DNA of 64,000 nucleotides from Nocardioides silvaticus (GCF_003160695.1 NZ_QGDD01000001.1:930001-994000); one strand, 5' to 3'; counted from the stretch's first letter, positions 24,302-33,634 are shown. Translations and numbers: made by a program. The notes: generated by a model from the letters alone, not told the origin.

Positions 24302-24863
24302 GCGCCTCGAGGACCTCGATGTCCTCGTCCGACCCCACCCGGCGCGCCGCGGGCGGGGCCTCGACCAGCTCGACGTCGTACGACGCGCGCAGCCGGGTCA
24401 CGAGCTCGACGAAGTCGGCGGTCGGGCGGTCCTGCGTCTCGCGCACCACCCGCGGGGGCAGCACGACCGGGGCGCACACCATCGTCAGGCCGTCGCGGTC
24501 GACGGTCCGGCCGAGCCGGTCGCCGTCGAGCTCCTTGATGGTGTCGCTGACCGGCCGGACCCCGACCACCACGACGTCCCGCGCGACCGCGCGCTGCACA
24601 CAGTCGGCGATGAAGTCCGGCGGCGTCATCGGGCACAGTGGGTCGTGCAGCACCAGCGGCCGGCCGAGGTCGGTGACGACGTGCCACGGCACGGTGACGT
24701 CGACCAGGTCGACGCCGGCCTCCCCGACCGCCCAGGCAGCCGCGGCCACCAGCGCCTCGCCGTGGATCAGCCGGTAGGGCAGCGACCCGCGGCCCTCGTC
24801 GACCACGAAGCCGACCGACCGCAGCGGCTCGCTGGTCGCCTCGTCGTACGCCTCGGACTCCAC
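24285..24863 (-). CDS. IspD-like paralogue lacking the nucleotide-binding loop
   Basis: 192 residues from a GTG at 24863 (TACCGT 7 nt upstream). The middle aligns by eye with IspD: VTVPWHVV, LHDPLCPMTPPDFI (matching the HDxARP segment), GVRPVSDTIKE and TVDRDGL. The N-terminal G-rich CTP loop and its Lys are missing. In their place is a short, unrelated segment (EAYDEATSEPLRSVGFVVDEG). It is probably not a cytidylyltransferase by itself. It could be a regulatory paralogue, or an enzyme for a different sugar nucleotide. Convergent and overlapping with ispD by 17 bp. Between ispD and carD in position. Confidence 0.7.
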   Translation of the reverse strand: MESEAYDEATSEPLRSVGFVVDEGRGSLPYRLIHGEALVAAAAWAVGEAGVDLVDVTVPWHVVTDLGRPLVLHDPLCPMTPPDFIADCVQRAVARDVVVVGVRPVSDTIKELDGDRLGRTVDRDGLTMVCAPVVLPPRVVRETQDRPTADFVELVTRLRASYDVELVEAPPAARRVGSDEDIEVLEALTDPR

Positions 24864-24884
24864 GGGTCCCACGGTAGGGCGTCG

Positions 24885-24924
24885 AAAAAGCGAGGATGCC
24901 CCCGCCCTGGCGGGCGGGGGCATC
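24885..24924 (-). terminator. Rho-independent terminator of carD
   Basis: A 13-bp perfect stem (GATGCCCCCGCCC, loop TGGC, then its complement at 24912-24924), followed in the leftward direction by CTCGC and a TTTTT run (24885-24889). It lies 22 bp past the carD stop. Confidence 0.9.
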
Positions 24925-24946
24925 GACAGAGTCGTTCAGCGGAGCA

Positions 24947-25432
24947 TCAGCTGGCGAGGACCTCGTCGAGGATGGTCTCGGCCTTGTCCTCGTTGGTGTG
25001 CTCGGCCAGCGCCAGCTCGGAGACGAGGATCTGGCGCGCCTTGGCGAGCATCCGCTTCTCGCCCGCGGACAGGCCACGGTCGCGCTCGCGGCGCCACAGG
25101 TCGCGGACGACCTCCGCCACCTTCATGACGTCGCCGCTGTGGAGCTTCTCCAGGTTGGCCTTGTAACGGCGCGACCAGTTGGTCGGCTCCTCGACGTGCT
25201 CGGCGCGGAGGACGCCGAACACACGGTCGAGGCCCTCCTTGTCGACGACGTCACGAACTCCGACCAGATCCAGGTTGCAGGCCGGGACCCGAACCACCAG
25301 GTCCTGCTGGGCTACGATCCGAAGTACGAGGTACTGCCGTTCCTCCCCCTTGATTGTCCGCATCTCGATGTCTTCGATGACAGCGGCCCCGTGATTGGGG
25401 TAGACGACCGTTTCGCCGACGGTGAAAGTCAT
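24947..25432 (-). CDS. carD: CarD-family transcription factor
   Basis: 161 residues. The N-terminal Tudor-like domain (about 1-60: [21 protein letters not shown]) binds the RNA polymerase beta subunit. The helical C-terminal domain (about 65-161) contacts promoter DNA and includes a Trp in [10 protein letters not shown] that wedges at the transcription bubble edge. It stabilises open complexes, mainly at rRNA and housekeeping promoters. RBS AAGGGG lies 10 nt before the ATG. Normally first gene of carD-ispD-ispF; here ispD is on the opposite strand. Confidence 0.96.
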   Translation of the reverse strand: MTFTVGETVVYPNHGAAVIEDIEMRTIKGEERQYLVLRIVAQQDLVVRVPACNLDLVGVRDVVDKEGLDRVFGVLRAEHVEEPTNWSRRYKANLEKLHSGDVMKVAEVVRDLWRRERDRGLSAGEKRMLAKARQILVSELALAEHTNEDKAETILDEVLAS

Positions 25433-25459
25433 ATGTGATGAACCCCTTCCTAGGCGTCC

Positions 25460-25465
25460 ATCTTA
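25460..25465 (-). promoter_or_regulatory. Probable -10 of carD
   Basis: TAAGAT on the minus strand, 28 bp upstream of the carD ATG. There is no good TTGACA at the matching distance; the nearest is TTCGGA with an 18-bp spacer. Confidence 0.45.
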
Positions 25466-25634
25466 CCACGTCCCGGCGTCGCCTCCGAAAGCGTTTGCGC
25501 AGGTCAGCGCGGCAATCGCGGGCTTGACAGACGGTGTTTCGTGTGGTGGGCAACCTCACACGGCGGCCGATCCGGGCGTCGACACTCCACCGCTCCGCCT
25601 GCGCCGCGGCACGGCGTGGTCAATACTGCTCGGC

Positions 25635-26486
25635 ATGGGAGTGGACCGCGACGAGGGCGCGATCGGGGACGTGGACGAGAAGGTCGTCGACGACCCCGAG
25701 GTCGAGGAGCCGGCCGAGGACGAGGAGCTCGCCGAGGAGGGCGAGTACGACGAGCCACCCGCCCGGCCGGGATTCTTCGCGACCGTCCGGTGGACCCCCC
25801 TGCTGCTCTTCCAGGCCGCCCACGCCAAGCAGGCCGTGCTCACCGCCCTGGCGATGGGCGGCGCGGCCGTGCTCGCCGAGCGCTCGGCGCGCGAGGCGGG
25901 TGTGGTGCTGATGACCGTGCTCGTCGGTCAGGTCATCCTCGGCTGGCACAACGACATCGTCGACCGCGAGCGCGACGCGGCCCACGGGACGCCCGGCAAG
26001 CCGATCGCCGACGGCCGGCTCGACCCGGGCGCCGCGTGGTACGCGATCATCGTGGCCGCGCTGATCCTGGTGCCGCTGGCGATCACGACCGGCATCACCG
26101 CCGGCGGCATCTACCTGGTCTCGGTGTGCGTCGGCATGCTCGGCAACGTCGTGCTGCGCACCGGTTTCTTCTCGTGGGTCACCTGGGCGATCTCGTTCGG
26201 CATGCTCCCGGCGTACCTCTCCTACGGCGGCTGGGGCGGCCAGGCCGTCGGCGACCCGCCGGAGACGGCGATCACGATCCTCGCCGGCGCCCTCGGCATC
26301 GGCATCCACTTCACCCGAGCCGTGTGGGGGCTGGTCGCCGACCACGAGGACGGGTGGACCTACCTGCCGCTCAAGCTCGGCCTCAAGATCGGGGCCACCC
26401 GGCTGCTCGCGCTGTCGACCCTCTACGTCATCGGGATCCTGGTGGCGATCGGCTACGTCGCGAGCGACGTCGGTCTCTCGAGGTGA
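25635..26486 (+). CDS. UbiA-family prenyltransferase-like membrane protein
   Basis: 283 residues. A very acidic N-terminal tail of about 40 residues precedes about eight membrane helices. The first Asp-rich motif is NDIVDRERD (N-D-x-x-D-x-x-x-D), the second DHEDG; both are expected for UbiA enzymes that bind prenyl diphosphate through Mg2+. The aromatic or sugar acceptor cannot be predicted. ATG at 25635 has AATACT 7 nt upstream, so it is likely leaderless. It is divergent from carD across a 202-bp gap. Confidence 0.82.
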   Translation: MGVDRDEGAIGDVDEKVVDDPEVEEPAEDEELAEEGEYDEPPARPGFFATVRWTPLLLFQAAHAKQAVLTALAMGGAAVLAERSAREAGVVLMTVLVGQVILGWHNDIVDRERDAAHGTPGKPIADGRLDPGAAWYAIIVAALILVPLAITTGITAGGIYLVSVCVGMLGNVVLRTGFFSWVTWAISFGMLPAYLSYGGWGGQAVGDPPETAITILAGALGIGIHFTRAVWGLVADHEDGWTYLPLKLGLKIGATRLLALSTLYVIGILVAIGYVASDVGLSR

Positions 26487-26608
26487 CCGGTCCGGGGGCC
26501 CGCCCCCCGGTCCCGTTGGGCGCACCCGGGCGACGGACCACTAGGCTGACCCCGCTCCTCGTGAGCAACCGTCCACCGACTCGCAGAACATGTGCGGAGG
26601 CCCGCCGA

Positions 26609-27235
26609 ATGCTTCACCGACGCTCGACCGCGATCGCTCTCGTCGCCCTGCTGCCCCTGGTCGGCGCGCTGACGTCCTGCGCCGAGGAGCCGAGGACCAA
26701 CCAGGTCAACACCATCGGCGCCGGCGTCAACGAGCGCGAGGCGAGCGTCGACGTGCTGGGCGCGCGCATCCTCGCCTTCTCCGACGGCAAGGGCCGCCTC
26801 ATCGGCACCCTGGTCTACAACGAGAACGGCGACGAGCCCCCGGCCAAGCTGGTCGAGGTGCTCGGCACCGGCGTCACGGTCGGGACCCAGGAGGCGGCGA
26901 TCGAGGTCCCGCCGAACCGGTCGGTCAACCTCTCCGGCGACGACGTCGCGGCCATCCCGGTCGAGGGCGAGTTCGCCCCGGGCGACCTGGTCGAGCTGAC
27001 CTACTCCTTCGACACCGACGAGAGCGTCACCCTCGAGGTGCCGGTCGTGAAGCCGTGCTTCCAGTACGCCGACATCGCCGAGCCCGAGTTCGAGCCGGCC
27101 GCGGCCGAGGAGACCGCCTCGCCCGAGGTCGAGGTCGAGGTCGAGGGCGAGGAGGGCGAGGACCACGCCGAGGACGCCACCTACCTCTGCGAGCAATCGA
27201 CCGAAGCAGCCGAGGGCGAGGAGGGCGGGCACTGA
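26609..27235 (+). CDS. Predicted lipoprotein of unknown function
   Basis: 208 residues. Signal peptide with lipobox LTSC (Cys near residue 24), so the mature protein is lipid-anchored outside the membrane. A beta-rich domain of about 130 residues (SVDVLGARILAF, LIGTLVYNENGDEPPAKL) ends with PCFQY. A very acidic Glu-rich tail follows, closing with a second Cys (YLCEQ). It has some resemblance to copper-chaperone-like actinobacterial lipoproteins, but the Met/His copper motif is absent. GGAGG precedes the ATG. gpmA follows 14 bp later. Confidence 0.78.
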   Translation: MLHRRSTAIALVALLPLVGALTSCAEEPRTNQVNTIGAGVNEREASVDVLGARILAFSDGKGRLIGTLVYNENGDEPPAKLVEVLGTGVTVGTQEAAIEVPPNRSVNLSGDDVAAIPVEGEFAPGDLVELTYSFDTDESVTLEVPVVKPCFQYADIAEPEFEPAAAEETASPEVEVEVEGEEGEDHAEDATYLCEQSTEAAEGEEGGH

Positions 27236-27249
27236 GCCCGCGCTGACCG

Positions 27250-27996
27250 ATGACGCACACGCTGATCCTGCTCCGCCACGGCGAGAGCGAGTGGAACGCC
27301 AAGAACCTGTTCACCGGTTGGGTCGACGTGGGCCTCACCGAGAAGGGCCAGGCCGAGGCCGTGCGCGGCGGCGAGCAGCTGGTCGCCGCTGGGCTGCACC
27401 CGACCGTCGTCCACACCAGCCTCCAGCGTCGCGCGATCAACACCGCCGCGCTCGCGCTCGACGCGGCCGACCGGCACTGGATCCCGGTGCGGCGGTCCTG
27501 GCGGCTCAACGAGCGTCACTACGGGGCGCTGCAGGGCAAGAACAAGGCGCAGGTCCGCGACGAGTACGGCGAGGAGCAGTTCATGCTCTGGCGCCGGTCC
27601 TTCGACGTACCTCCGCCGCCGCTGGACGACGACGCGGAGTACTCCCAGGTCGGCGACCCGCAATACGCCGACCTCGGCGCGGAGATGCCCCGCACCGAGT
27701 GCCTCAGGGACGTCATCGCGCGGCTGCTGCCCTACTGGGAGGCCGGGATCGTCCCCGACCTGCGGGCGGGCCACACCGTGCTCGTCGCGGCGCACGGCAA
27801 CAGCCTCCGCGCGATCGTGAAGCACCTCGACCAGATCAGCGACGAGGACATCGCCGGCCTCAACATCCCGACCGGCATGCCGCTGGTCTACGAGCTCGAC
27901 GAGGACACGATGCAGCCCGTGACGAAGGGCGGCACCTACCTCGACCCGGAGGCGGCCGCCGCGGCCGCTGCCGCGGTGGCGAACCAGGGCCGCTAG
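27250..27996 (+). CDS. gpmA: 2,3-bisphosphoglycerate-dependent phosphoglycerate mutase
   Basis: Interconverts 3- and 2-phosphoglycerate in glycolysis. 248 residues. The catalytic phospho-His lies in [10 protein letters not shown] (about 6-15), with [27 protein letters not shown] and the second His in [11 protein letters not shown]. The family length is normal, with a short Ala-rich tail. As in mycobacteria, it lies beside the phosphate-sensing pair senX3-regX3. Confidence 0.95.
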   Translation: MTHTLILLRHGESEWNAKNLFTGWVDVGLTEKGQAEAVRGGEQLVAAGLHPTVVHTSLQRRAINTAALALDAADRHWIPVRRSWRLNERHYGALQGKNKAQVRDEYGEEQFMLWRRSFDVPPPPLDDDAEYSQVGDPQYADLGAEMPRTECLRDVIARLLPYWEAGIVPDLRAGHTVLVAAHGNSLRAIVKHLDQISDEDIAGLNIPTGMPLVYELDEDTMQPVTKGGTYLDPEAAAAAAAAVANQGR

Positions 27997-28020
27997 GACC
28001 GCTAGGACCTGACCGGCGGG

Positions 28021-28677
28021 CTACTCCGCCAGCGCCGCCGGGTGGTGCCCGGTGACGACGAAGACCACCCGGTTGGCGATCGACACCGCGTGGTCGGCGA
28101 TCCGCTCGTAGTAGCGACCCAGCAGGGCGACGTCGACCGCCGCCTCGACGCCGTGCGTCCAGTCGTCGGAGAGCAGCTCGGCGAAGCTGCGGCGGCGCAG
28201 GCCGTCCATCTCCTCGTCGTCGCGGCCGAGGGCGATCGCGGCCTCGACGTCGCGGCTGATGATGACGTCGCAGACCCGGCTGACCATGTCCTCGGCGACG
28301 ACCGCCATCTGCTCCATGGTGGGCCGGATCTCGTCGGGCACGGCGACGTCGGGCACGCGGAGCCGGGCCACCTTGGCCACGTGGACGGACAGGTCGCCCA
28401 TCCGCTCGAGCTCGCTGACCATCCGCAGCGCGGCGACGATCGTGCGCAGGTCGCCCGCGACCGGCTGCTGGAGCGAGAGCAGGCTGAACGCCGTGTCCTC
28501 GACGCGCTCGCGGGCGCGGTCGATCTCGATGTCGTCGCTGATCACCCGCTCGGCGAGGGTGGCGTTCCCGTTCATCAGGGCCCGGGTGGCCAGGCCCACC
28601 GCGGTCTCCACCCGTCGGCAGATGCCGGCGAGGTCGGCGAAGATCGAGTCGAGCTGGTCGGTGTAGGCATCACGCAT
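28021..28677 (-). CDS. phoU: Phosphate transport system regulator PhoU
   Basis: 218 residues forming two PhoU three-helix bundles. Each repeat carries a metal-binding E/D motif (second helix ERVEDTAFSLL; second repeat YYERIADHAVSIANRVVF). It links Pst phosphate transport to inhibition of the SenX3-type kinase. Start ATG at 28677 with TAGCCT 6 nt upstream, probably leaderless. Divergent from senX3 with a PHO box between. Confidence 0.94.
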   Translation of the reverse strand: MRDAYTDQLDSIFADLAGICRRVETAVGLATRALMNGNATLAERVISDDIEIDRARERVEDTAFSLLSLQQPVAGDLRTIVAALRMVSELERMGDLSVHVAKVARLRVPDVAVPDEIRPTMEQMAVVAEDMVSRVCDVIISRDVEAAIALGRDDEEMDGLRRRSFAELLSDDWTHGVEAAVDVALLGRYYERIADHAVSIANRVVFVVTGHHPAALAE

Positions 28678-28730
28678 AGTCGCAGGCTAGGTCGGCAGGA
28701 GGACCACGAGTTGTCCCTCCGGGGAGCAGC

Positions 28731-28748
28731 GGTGAACGGCAGGTGAAC
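28731..28748. promoter_or_regulatory. PHO box (RegX3/PhoP-type binding site)
   Basis: Two copies of GGTGAAC at 28731 and 28742, exactly 11 bp apart. Read on the minus strand they are GTTCACC direct repeats, the PhoP box of Streptomyces. The site lies between phoU and senX3 and would give autoregulation of both. Confidence 0.75.
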
Positions 28749-28810
28749 ACTCCGAAGCACGGCCTCGGCGATTCGAATCCGGCCGGCCTGCTCGCCGTAC
28801 CATCGATGAC

Positions 28811-29986
28811 GTGGATCCGACGACCCAGGCGCTCCTCGCCGGCGTGCTCGGCTCCCTCGTGGCCGGTGGCGCCGTGCTCGCGTGGCACCTCTCGGACCGC
28901 CAGCAGCACCGCCGGCCGGCGACCGAGGAGCCGTTGGTGCCGCCCGGCGTGGCGACCGTGCTGTCCGTGCTGCGCAGCAGCGCGGTGGTCGTCGACGACC
29001 GCGACGTCGTCGTCAAGGCGTCGGCGCCCGCCTTCGCGATGGGCTTCGTCCGCGGCACCAACCTGGTGTCCGAGGAGCTCAGCACCCTCGTCCGGGAGGT
29101 ACGACGCGACGGGCAGATCCGCGAGGCCGAGCTGATCGTCACCCGCGCCTCCGGGCCGCCGCGCAACGTCAGCGCCCGTGTCGCGCCCCTCGGCTCCCGC
29201 CTGGTGCTCGCGCTGGTCGAGGACCGCACCCGCGAGCGCCGCGTCGAGGCGGTGCGGCGGGACTTCGTGGCCAACGTGAGCCACGAGCTGAAGACCCCCG
29301 TCGGGGCGATCAAGCTGCTCGCCGAGGCGGTGCAGGACGCGGCCGACGACCCCGAGGCCGTGCAGCGCTTCGCCACCCGCATGCTCACTGAGAGCGACCG
29401 GCTCAGCCACCTGGTGCAGCAGGTCATCGACCTCTCCCGCCTGCAGGGCGACGAGCCGCTCGAGTCGCCGGACGTGGTCGACCTCGACCAGGTCATCGCG
29501 GTCGGCGTCGACACCAGCGCGATCGACGCGGGCGCCAAGGACATCAAGGTCCTCGTCGAGGGCCGCCCCGGGATCACCGTGCTCGGCAACGAGGAGCAGG
29601 TGTCCGCGGCGGTCGCCAACCTGGTCGCCAACGCGGTCCACTACTCCGACCCCGGGTCCAAGGTGCTCGTCAGGACCGAGGTGGTCGACGGGTTCGTGGA
29701 GATCTCGGTGGTCGACCAGGGCATCGGGATCCCCACCGACGAGATCGACCGGATCTTCGAGCGGTTCTACCGCGTCGACCCGGCCCGCCACCGCTCCACC
29801 GGCGGCACCGGCTTGGGCCTGTCGATCGTCAAGCACGTCGCCGCCACCCACGGCGGCGAGGTCCGCGTGTGGTCGGTGGAGGGACAGGGGTCGACGTTCA
29901 CCCTGACCCTGCCGCTGCACACGTCGTACGACGAGGCCCTGCCGCAGGAGCCCGTCCCCGCACCGACCCAGGAGACTGTGAAGTGA
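28811..29986 (+). CDS. senX3: Phosphate-responsive sensor histidine kinase SenX3 (PhoR type)
   Basis: 391 residues. One N-terminal membrane helix (about 6-26), a PAS-like domain (about 50-140), HisKA with phospho-acceptor His158 in VANVSHELKTP, and an HATPase domain (NLVANAV, DQGIGIP, GTGLGLSIV). The single short helix with no periplasmic sensor matches SenX3. GTG at 28811 with TACCAT 7 nt upstream. It overlaps regX3 by 4 bp (GTGA). Confidence 0.95.
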   Translation: MDPTTQALLAGVLGSLVAGGAVLAWHLSDRQQHRRPATEEPLVPPGVATVLSVLRSSAVVVDDRDVVVKASAPAFAMGFVRGTNLVSEELSTLVREVRRDGQIREAELIVTRASGPPRNVSARVAPLGSRLVLALVEDRTRERRVEAVRRDFVANVSHELKTPVGAIKLLAEAVQDAADDPEAVQRFATRMLTESDRLSHLVQQVIDLSRLQGDEPLESPDVVDLDQVIAVGVDTSAIDAGAKDIKVLVEGRPGITVLGNEEQVSAAVANLVANAVHYSDPGSKVLVRTEVVDGFVEISVVDQGIGIPTDEIDRIFERFYRVDPARHRSTGGTGLGLSIVKHVAATHGGEVRVWSVEGQGSTFTLTLPLHTSYDEALPQEPVPAPTQETVK

Positions 29987-30660
29987 CCCGAGTACTCGTC
30001 GTCGAGGACGAAGAGAGCTACAGCGACGCCCTCGCCTACATGCTCCGCAAGGAGGGCTTCGAGGTGGCGATCGCCGCCGACGGCAACGCCGCCCTCACCG
30101 AGTTCGACCGCAACGGCGCCGACATCGTGCTGCTCGACCTGATGCTCCCGGGCATCCCCGGCACCGAGGTGTGCCGCACCATCCGCCAGACCTCGAACGT
30201 GCCCGTGATCATGGTCAGCGCCAAGGACGACGAGATCGACAAGGTGGTCGGTCTCGAGCTCGGCGCCGACGACTACGTCACCAAGCCCTACTCCCCGCGC
30301 GAGCTGGTCGCCCGGATCCGCGCGGTGCTCCGCCGCGGCACCGAGACCGAGCTGATGCCCGACACCCTCGAGGTCGGCCCGGTCCGCATGGACGTCGAGC
30401 GCCACGTCGTCACCGTCGACGGCCAGGAGCAGCGACTGCCGCTCAAGGAGTTCGAGCTGCTCGAGATGTTCCTCCGCAACCCCGGCCGCGTCCTCACCCG
30501 CGGCCAGCTCATCGACCGCGTCTGGGGCTCCGACTACGTCGGCGACACCAAGACCCTCGACGTCCACGTCAAGCGCCTCCGCGCCAAGCTCGAACCCGAA
30601 CCCAGCGAACCCAAGTACCTCGTCACCGTCCGGGGGCTGGGCTACAAGCTGGAGGTCTGA
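29983..30660 (+). CDS. regX3: Response regulator RegX3 (PhoB/OmpR family)
   Basis: 225 residues. Receiver domain with acidic pocket VEDE (8-10), phospho-acceptor Asp52 in LLDLMLPG, and the conserved Lys in TKPYSPREL. The C-terminal winged-helix DNA-binding domain (about 130-225) has the LPLKEFELLEMFLRNPGRVLTR and TLDVHVKRLRAKLE recognition region. It is coupled to senX3 and is expected to bind the PHO box at 28731. Confidence 0.96.
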   Translation: MTRVLVVEDEESYSDALAYMLRKEGFEVAIAADGNAALTEFDRNGADIVLLDLMLPGIPGTEVCRTIRQTSNVPVIMVSAKDDEIDKVVGLELGADDYVTKPYSPRELVARIRAVLRRGTETELMPDTLEVGPVRMDVERHVVTVDGQEQRLPLKEFELLEMFLRNPGRVLTRGQLIDRVWGSDYVGDTKTLDVHVKRLRAKLEPEPSEPKYLVTVRGLGYKLEV

Positions 30661-30674
30661 GCCTGCGCCGGGGG

Positions 30675-30741
30675 GCGATAGTCCCTGACGAAAAGCACCT
30701 CAGATCACCCCAATCGGGTGCTTTTCGTCAGGGACTATCGC
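30675..30741. repeat. Perfect 25-bp inverted repeat downstream of regX3
   Basis: Arms at 30675-30699 and 30717-30741 are exact reverse complements, with a 17-nt loop. Each arm contains AAAAGC/GCTTTT. It begins 14 bp past the regX3 stop. No T-run follows on either strand, so it is not a standard terminator, although it may still stop or protect the transcript. Confidence 0.8.
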
Positions 30742-30816
30742 GGCTGGCGGCATCTCGCGGCGCCATGACCGAAATCCGCGCGACGACGGTCGGCGGCGGG
30801 CCGTAGCGTCCTCCTC

Positions 30817-31779
30817 GTGACGAACGAGCGCGCGGTCCTGCCCCTTCTCGCCGTGGCGACGACGCTGGTGCTGTGGGCCTCGGCGTTCGTGGCGATCCGG
30901 CACCTCGGCCAGGACTTCTCGGCGGGCGCGCTGACGCTGGGGCGGATCGGGGTGGCGGCGCTGGCGCTCGCGTTCGTGGCCCTGCGGCAGGGGTTCCCGC
31001 GGCCGAGCCGACGGCAGTGGGTCTCCATCGTCGTCATCGGGCTGCTCTGGTTCTCGCTCTACCACCTCGCGCTCAACCAGGGCGAGAAGTGGGTCGACGC
31101 CGGCACCGCCTCGATGCTGCTCCAGGTCGCGCCGGTGCTGGTCGCGTTCCTGGCGGCGGCGTTCCTGGGCGAGCGGTTCACCACGCCGCTCGTGATCGGC
31201 ATGATCGTGGCGTTCGCGGGCGTGGCGCTGATCGGCCTCTCCGGCAGCGGCGACGGCGACGTCGAGACGAGCAAGATCGTGCTGGGCGCGCTGCTGTGCT
31301 TCGTCTCCGCGGCGACGTACGCCGTCAGCCTGGTGCTGCAGAAGCCGCTGGTCGCCGACCTGTCCGCCGTGCACGTCACCTGGCTGTCCTGCATCGTCGG
31401 CGCGGCCAGCTGCCTGCCGTTCGGTCCGACGCTGGTCTCCGAGGCGAGCGAGGCGCCCACGTCGGCGCTGCTGTGGCTGCTCTACCTCGGGATCTTCCCG
31501 ACGGCGGTGGCGTTCACGACCTATGCCTACGCGCTGCGGCACATGTCCGCCTCCGCGCTCGGCATCTCGACCTACCTGGTGCCGCCGATCACGATCGTGC
31601 TGGCGCTGGTGTTCCTCGGCGAGACGCCACCCGCGATCGCGTACGTCGGTGGCCTGCTCGCCCTGGTCGGCGTCGCGATCACGCGGCGGTCGCCGGCCAA
31701 ACCGGTGGTCGAGGAGGCCGAGGTGACGCCGCCGGAGACCCCGGCGCCGATCGACCCGGCCGACCGTCAGTCGGTCTGA
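30817..31779 (+). CDS. EamA/DMT-superfamily transporter
   Basis: 320 residues with ten predicted membrane helices in two EamA repeats (about 5-135 and 150-290) and a short Pro/Glu tail. It probably exports amino acids or other small metabolites; the substrate is unknown. GTG at 30817 has TAGCGT 7 nt upstream. Its end overlaps the convergent ybjN gene by 13 bp. Confidence 0.88.
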   Translation: MTNERAVLPLLAVATTLVLWASAFVAIRHLGQDFSAGALTLGRIGVAALALAFVALRQGFPRPSRRQWVSIVVIGLLWFSLYHLALNQGEKWVDAGTASMLLQVAPVLVAFLAAAFLGERFTTPLVIGMIVAFAGVALIGLSGSGDGDVETSKIVLGALLCFVSAATYAVSLVLQKPLVADLSAVHVTWLSCIVGAASCLPFGPTLVSEASEAPTSALLWLLYLGIFPTAVAFTTYAYALRHMSASALGISTYLVPPITIVLALVFLGETPPAIAYVGGLLALVGVAITRRSPAKPVVEEAEVTPPETPAPIDPADRQSV

Positions 31780-32279
31780 CCGGCCTCGAGCCAGCCGCGG
31801 AACGCCTCCAGGTTGCGGGTCGACTCACCACGGGAGACCCGCCACTCCCACTCCTTGCGGATCGACGACTCGAACCCGAGCTCGAGGATCGCGTTGAACG
31901 ACTCGTCGGAGTAGGTCAGCACCGAGCCGAGCAGCCGGTCCAGCTCCTCGGGGTTCACCATCGACAGGGGCAACCGGGCGTCCAGGTAGATGTCGCCGTG
32001 GTGGTCGAGCCCGAACGCGACGGCGTACATCCGCATGTTGCGCTCGAGGAGCCAGCGGTAGACCCGTTCGAACTCCTCGTCCGGCCGCCGGCACACGAAC
32101 GCGTGCACCGACAGCGAGTGCGGTCCGACATCCAGCCGCACCGGCGTCTGCTGCTTGCGCTCACCCGGCAGCGAGAACGTGAACATGCCGGGCTGCGGCT
32201 CGTCGTGCTCGATCTCCTCGGCGACCAAGTAGTCGCGGACGACGGCGGCAGGATCGGCAGGATCGGCGGGCTCGCTCAC
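31767..32279 (-). CDS. YbjN domain-containing protein
   Basis: 170 residues of the type III secretion chaperone-like YbjN fold (VVRDYLVAEEIEHDEPQPGMFTF, then LSVHAFVCRRPDEE and the YTDE-like LTYSDESFNAIL). Function unclear, possibly a chaperone. It starts 4 bp after the mshA stop and is co-transcribed. The mshA-ybjN pair matches Rv0486-Rv0487 of M. tuberculosis. Confidence 0.86.
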   Translation of the reverse strand: MSEPADPADPAAVVRDYLVAEEIEHDEPQPGMFTFSLPGERKQQTPVRLDVGPHSLSVHAFVCRRPDEEFERVYRWLLERNMRMYAVAFGLDHHGDIYLDARLPLSMVNPEELDRLLGSVLTYSDESFNAILELGFESSIRKEWEWRVSRGESTRNLEAFRGWLEAGQTD

Positions 32280-32283
32280 CCCG

Positions 32284-33546
32284 TCAGCCTGCCACGGCCT
32301 CCCTCATCAACGACCCGGCACGCTCGTAGACGCCGAGGGTCTGCGCGGCCGTCGCGTCCCACGAGAACAGCCTCGCCTGCTCCAGCGCACCGGCGGCGAG
32401 CCGGTCGCGGTGGGCCGGGTCCATCACGACGGATTCGAGAGCGCGGGCCCAGTCGACGGCGTCGTGGGTCGGGACCAGCAGGCCGCTGCGGCCGTCGCGC
32501 ACGACGGTGGTGAGGCCACCGACTGCGGCGGCGACGACCGGGGCGCCGGAGGCCTGGGCCTCGACGGCGACCAGCCCGAACGACTCGTTGTAGGAGGGTA
32601 CGGCGACGAGCGTGGCGGCGGCGTACCAGGCCGCGAGCTCGTCCTGCGGCACCGGCGGCACGAACCGCACGACGTCGGTGATGCCGAGCTCGTCGGCCAG
32701 GTTGGCGAGCGCGGTGGGCCGCTCGAGACCGCTGCCGGAGGGACCGCCGACGATCGGGACGACCAGGCGGCTGCGGACCTCGGGGCGGCGGCGGAGCAGC
32801 TCGGCGGTGGCGTGCAGCAGCACGTCCGGCGCCTTGAGCGGCTGGATCCGGCCGGCGAAGAGCAGCACGTGGGCGTCGGCGGGGATGCCGAGGGACGCCC
32901 GCGCGGCGGCCTGGTCCTGCGGGCGGAACACGGTGGCGTCGACGCCGGGGTGGACGACCTCGACGCGACCGGCCTCGGCGTCGTACAGGTTGATCAGCTG
33001 CTTGGCCTCGAGGTCGGTGTTAGCGATGAGGACGTCGGCGGCCTCGACGACCTGCTCCTCGCCGATGAGCCGCTCGGCGGGCTCGGGCGTGTCGCCCTCG
33101 GCGAGCGCCTCGTTCTTCACCTTGGCCATCGTGTGCATGGAGTGCACCAGCGGCACGCCCCACCGGTCCCGCGCCAGCGCGCCGACCTGCCCGGAGAGCC
33201 AGTAGTGGGAGTGCACGACGTCGTAGTGGCCCAGCGGCTGCGCCGCCTCGGCGCGCAGCACCTCGCGGGCGAAGACGCACAGCTGGCCGGGCAGCTGCTC
33301 CTTGGTGAGGCCTTCGAAGGGCCCGGCGTGCACGTTGGTGACCTGGACGCCGTCGCACAGCGGCATGACGGGGTCGAGGATGCTGCTCGTGGCCCGGGTG
33401 AAGATGTCGACCTCGATGCCGCGCGCCGCCAGCCGGCGGGCCACCTCGACGACGTACACGTTCATGCCGCCGGCGTCGCCCGTGCCCGGCTGGTCGAGGG
33501 GAGAGGTGTGGAGGCTGACCATCGCCACCCGGCGGATCTCCGTCAT
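32284..33546 (-). CDS. mshA: D-inositol-3-phosphate glycosyltransferase MshA
   Basis: First step of mycothiol synthesis: transfers GlcNAc from UDP-GlcNAc to inositol 3-phosphate. 420 residues, GT-B fold of family GT4. N-terminal [23 protein letters not shown] is the MshA signature; the C-terminal E-x7-E motif lies in [16 protein letters not shown]. An upstream ATG at 33636 is open, but the ATG at 33546 has AGGAGG 4 nt before it and starts like the family ([16 protein letters not shown]). Confidence 0.95.
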   Translation of the reverse strand: MTEIRRVAMVSLHTSPLDQPGTGDAGGMNVYVVEVARRLAARGIEVDIFTRATSSILDPVMPLCDGVQVTNVHAGPFEGLTKEQLPGQLCVFAREVLRAEAAQPLGHYDVVHSHYWLSGQVGALARDRWGVPLVHSMHTMAKVKNEALAEGDTPEPAERLIGEEQVVEAADVLIANTDLEAKQLINLYDAEAGRVEVVHPGVDATVFRPQDQAAARASLGIPADAHVLLFAGRIQPLKAPDVLLHATAELLRRRPEVRSRLVVPIVGGPSGSGLERPTALANLADELGITDVVRFVPPVPQDELAAWYAAATLVAVPSYNESFGLVAVEAQASGAPVVAAAVGGLTTVVRDGRSGLLVPTHDAVDWARALESVVMDPAHRDRLAAGALEQARLFSWDATAAQTLGVYERAGSLMREAVAG

Positions 33547-33634
33547 GCACACCTCCTGAGCCGTGGCTCGCACTCGACCGTAGCCCTCAACCAGGGTCGG
33601 CAGCCGTGCATTCCCGACTGCAAGACTGGTACCC

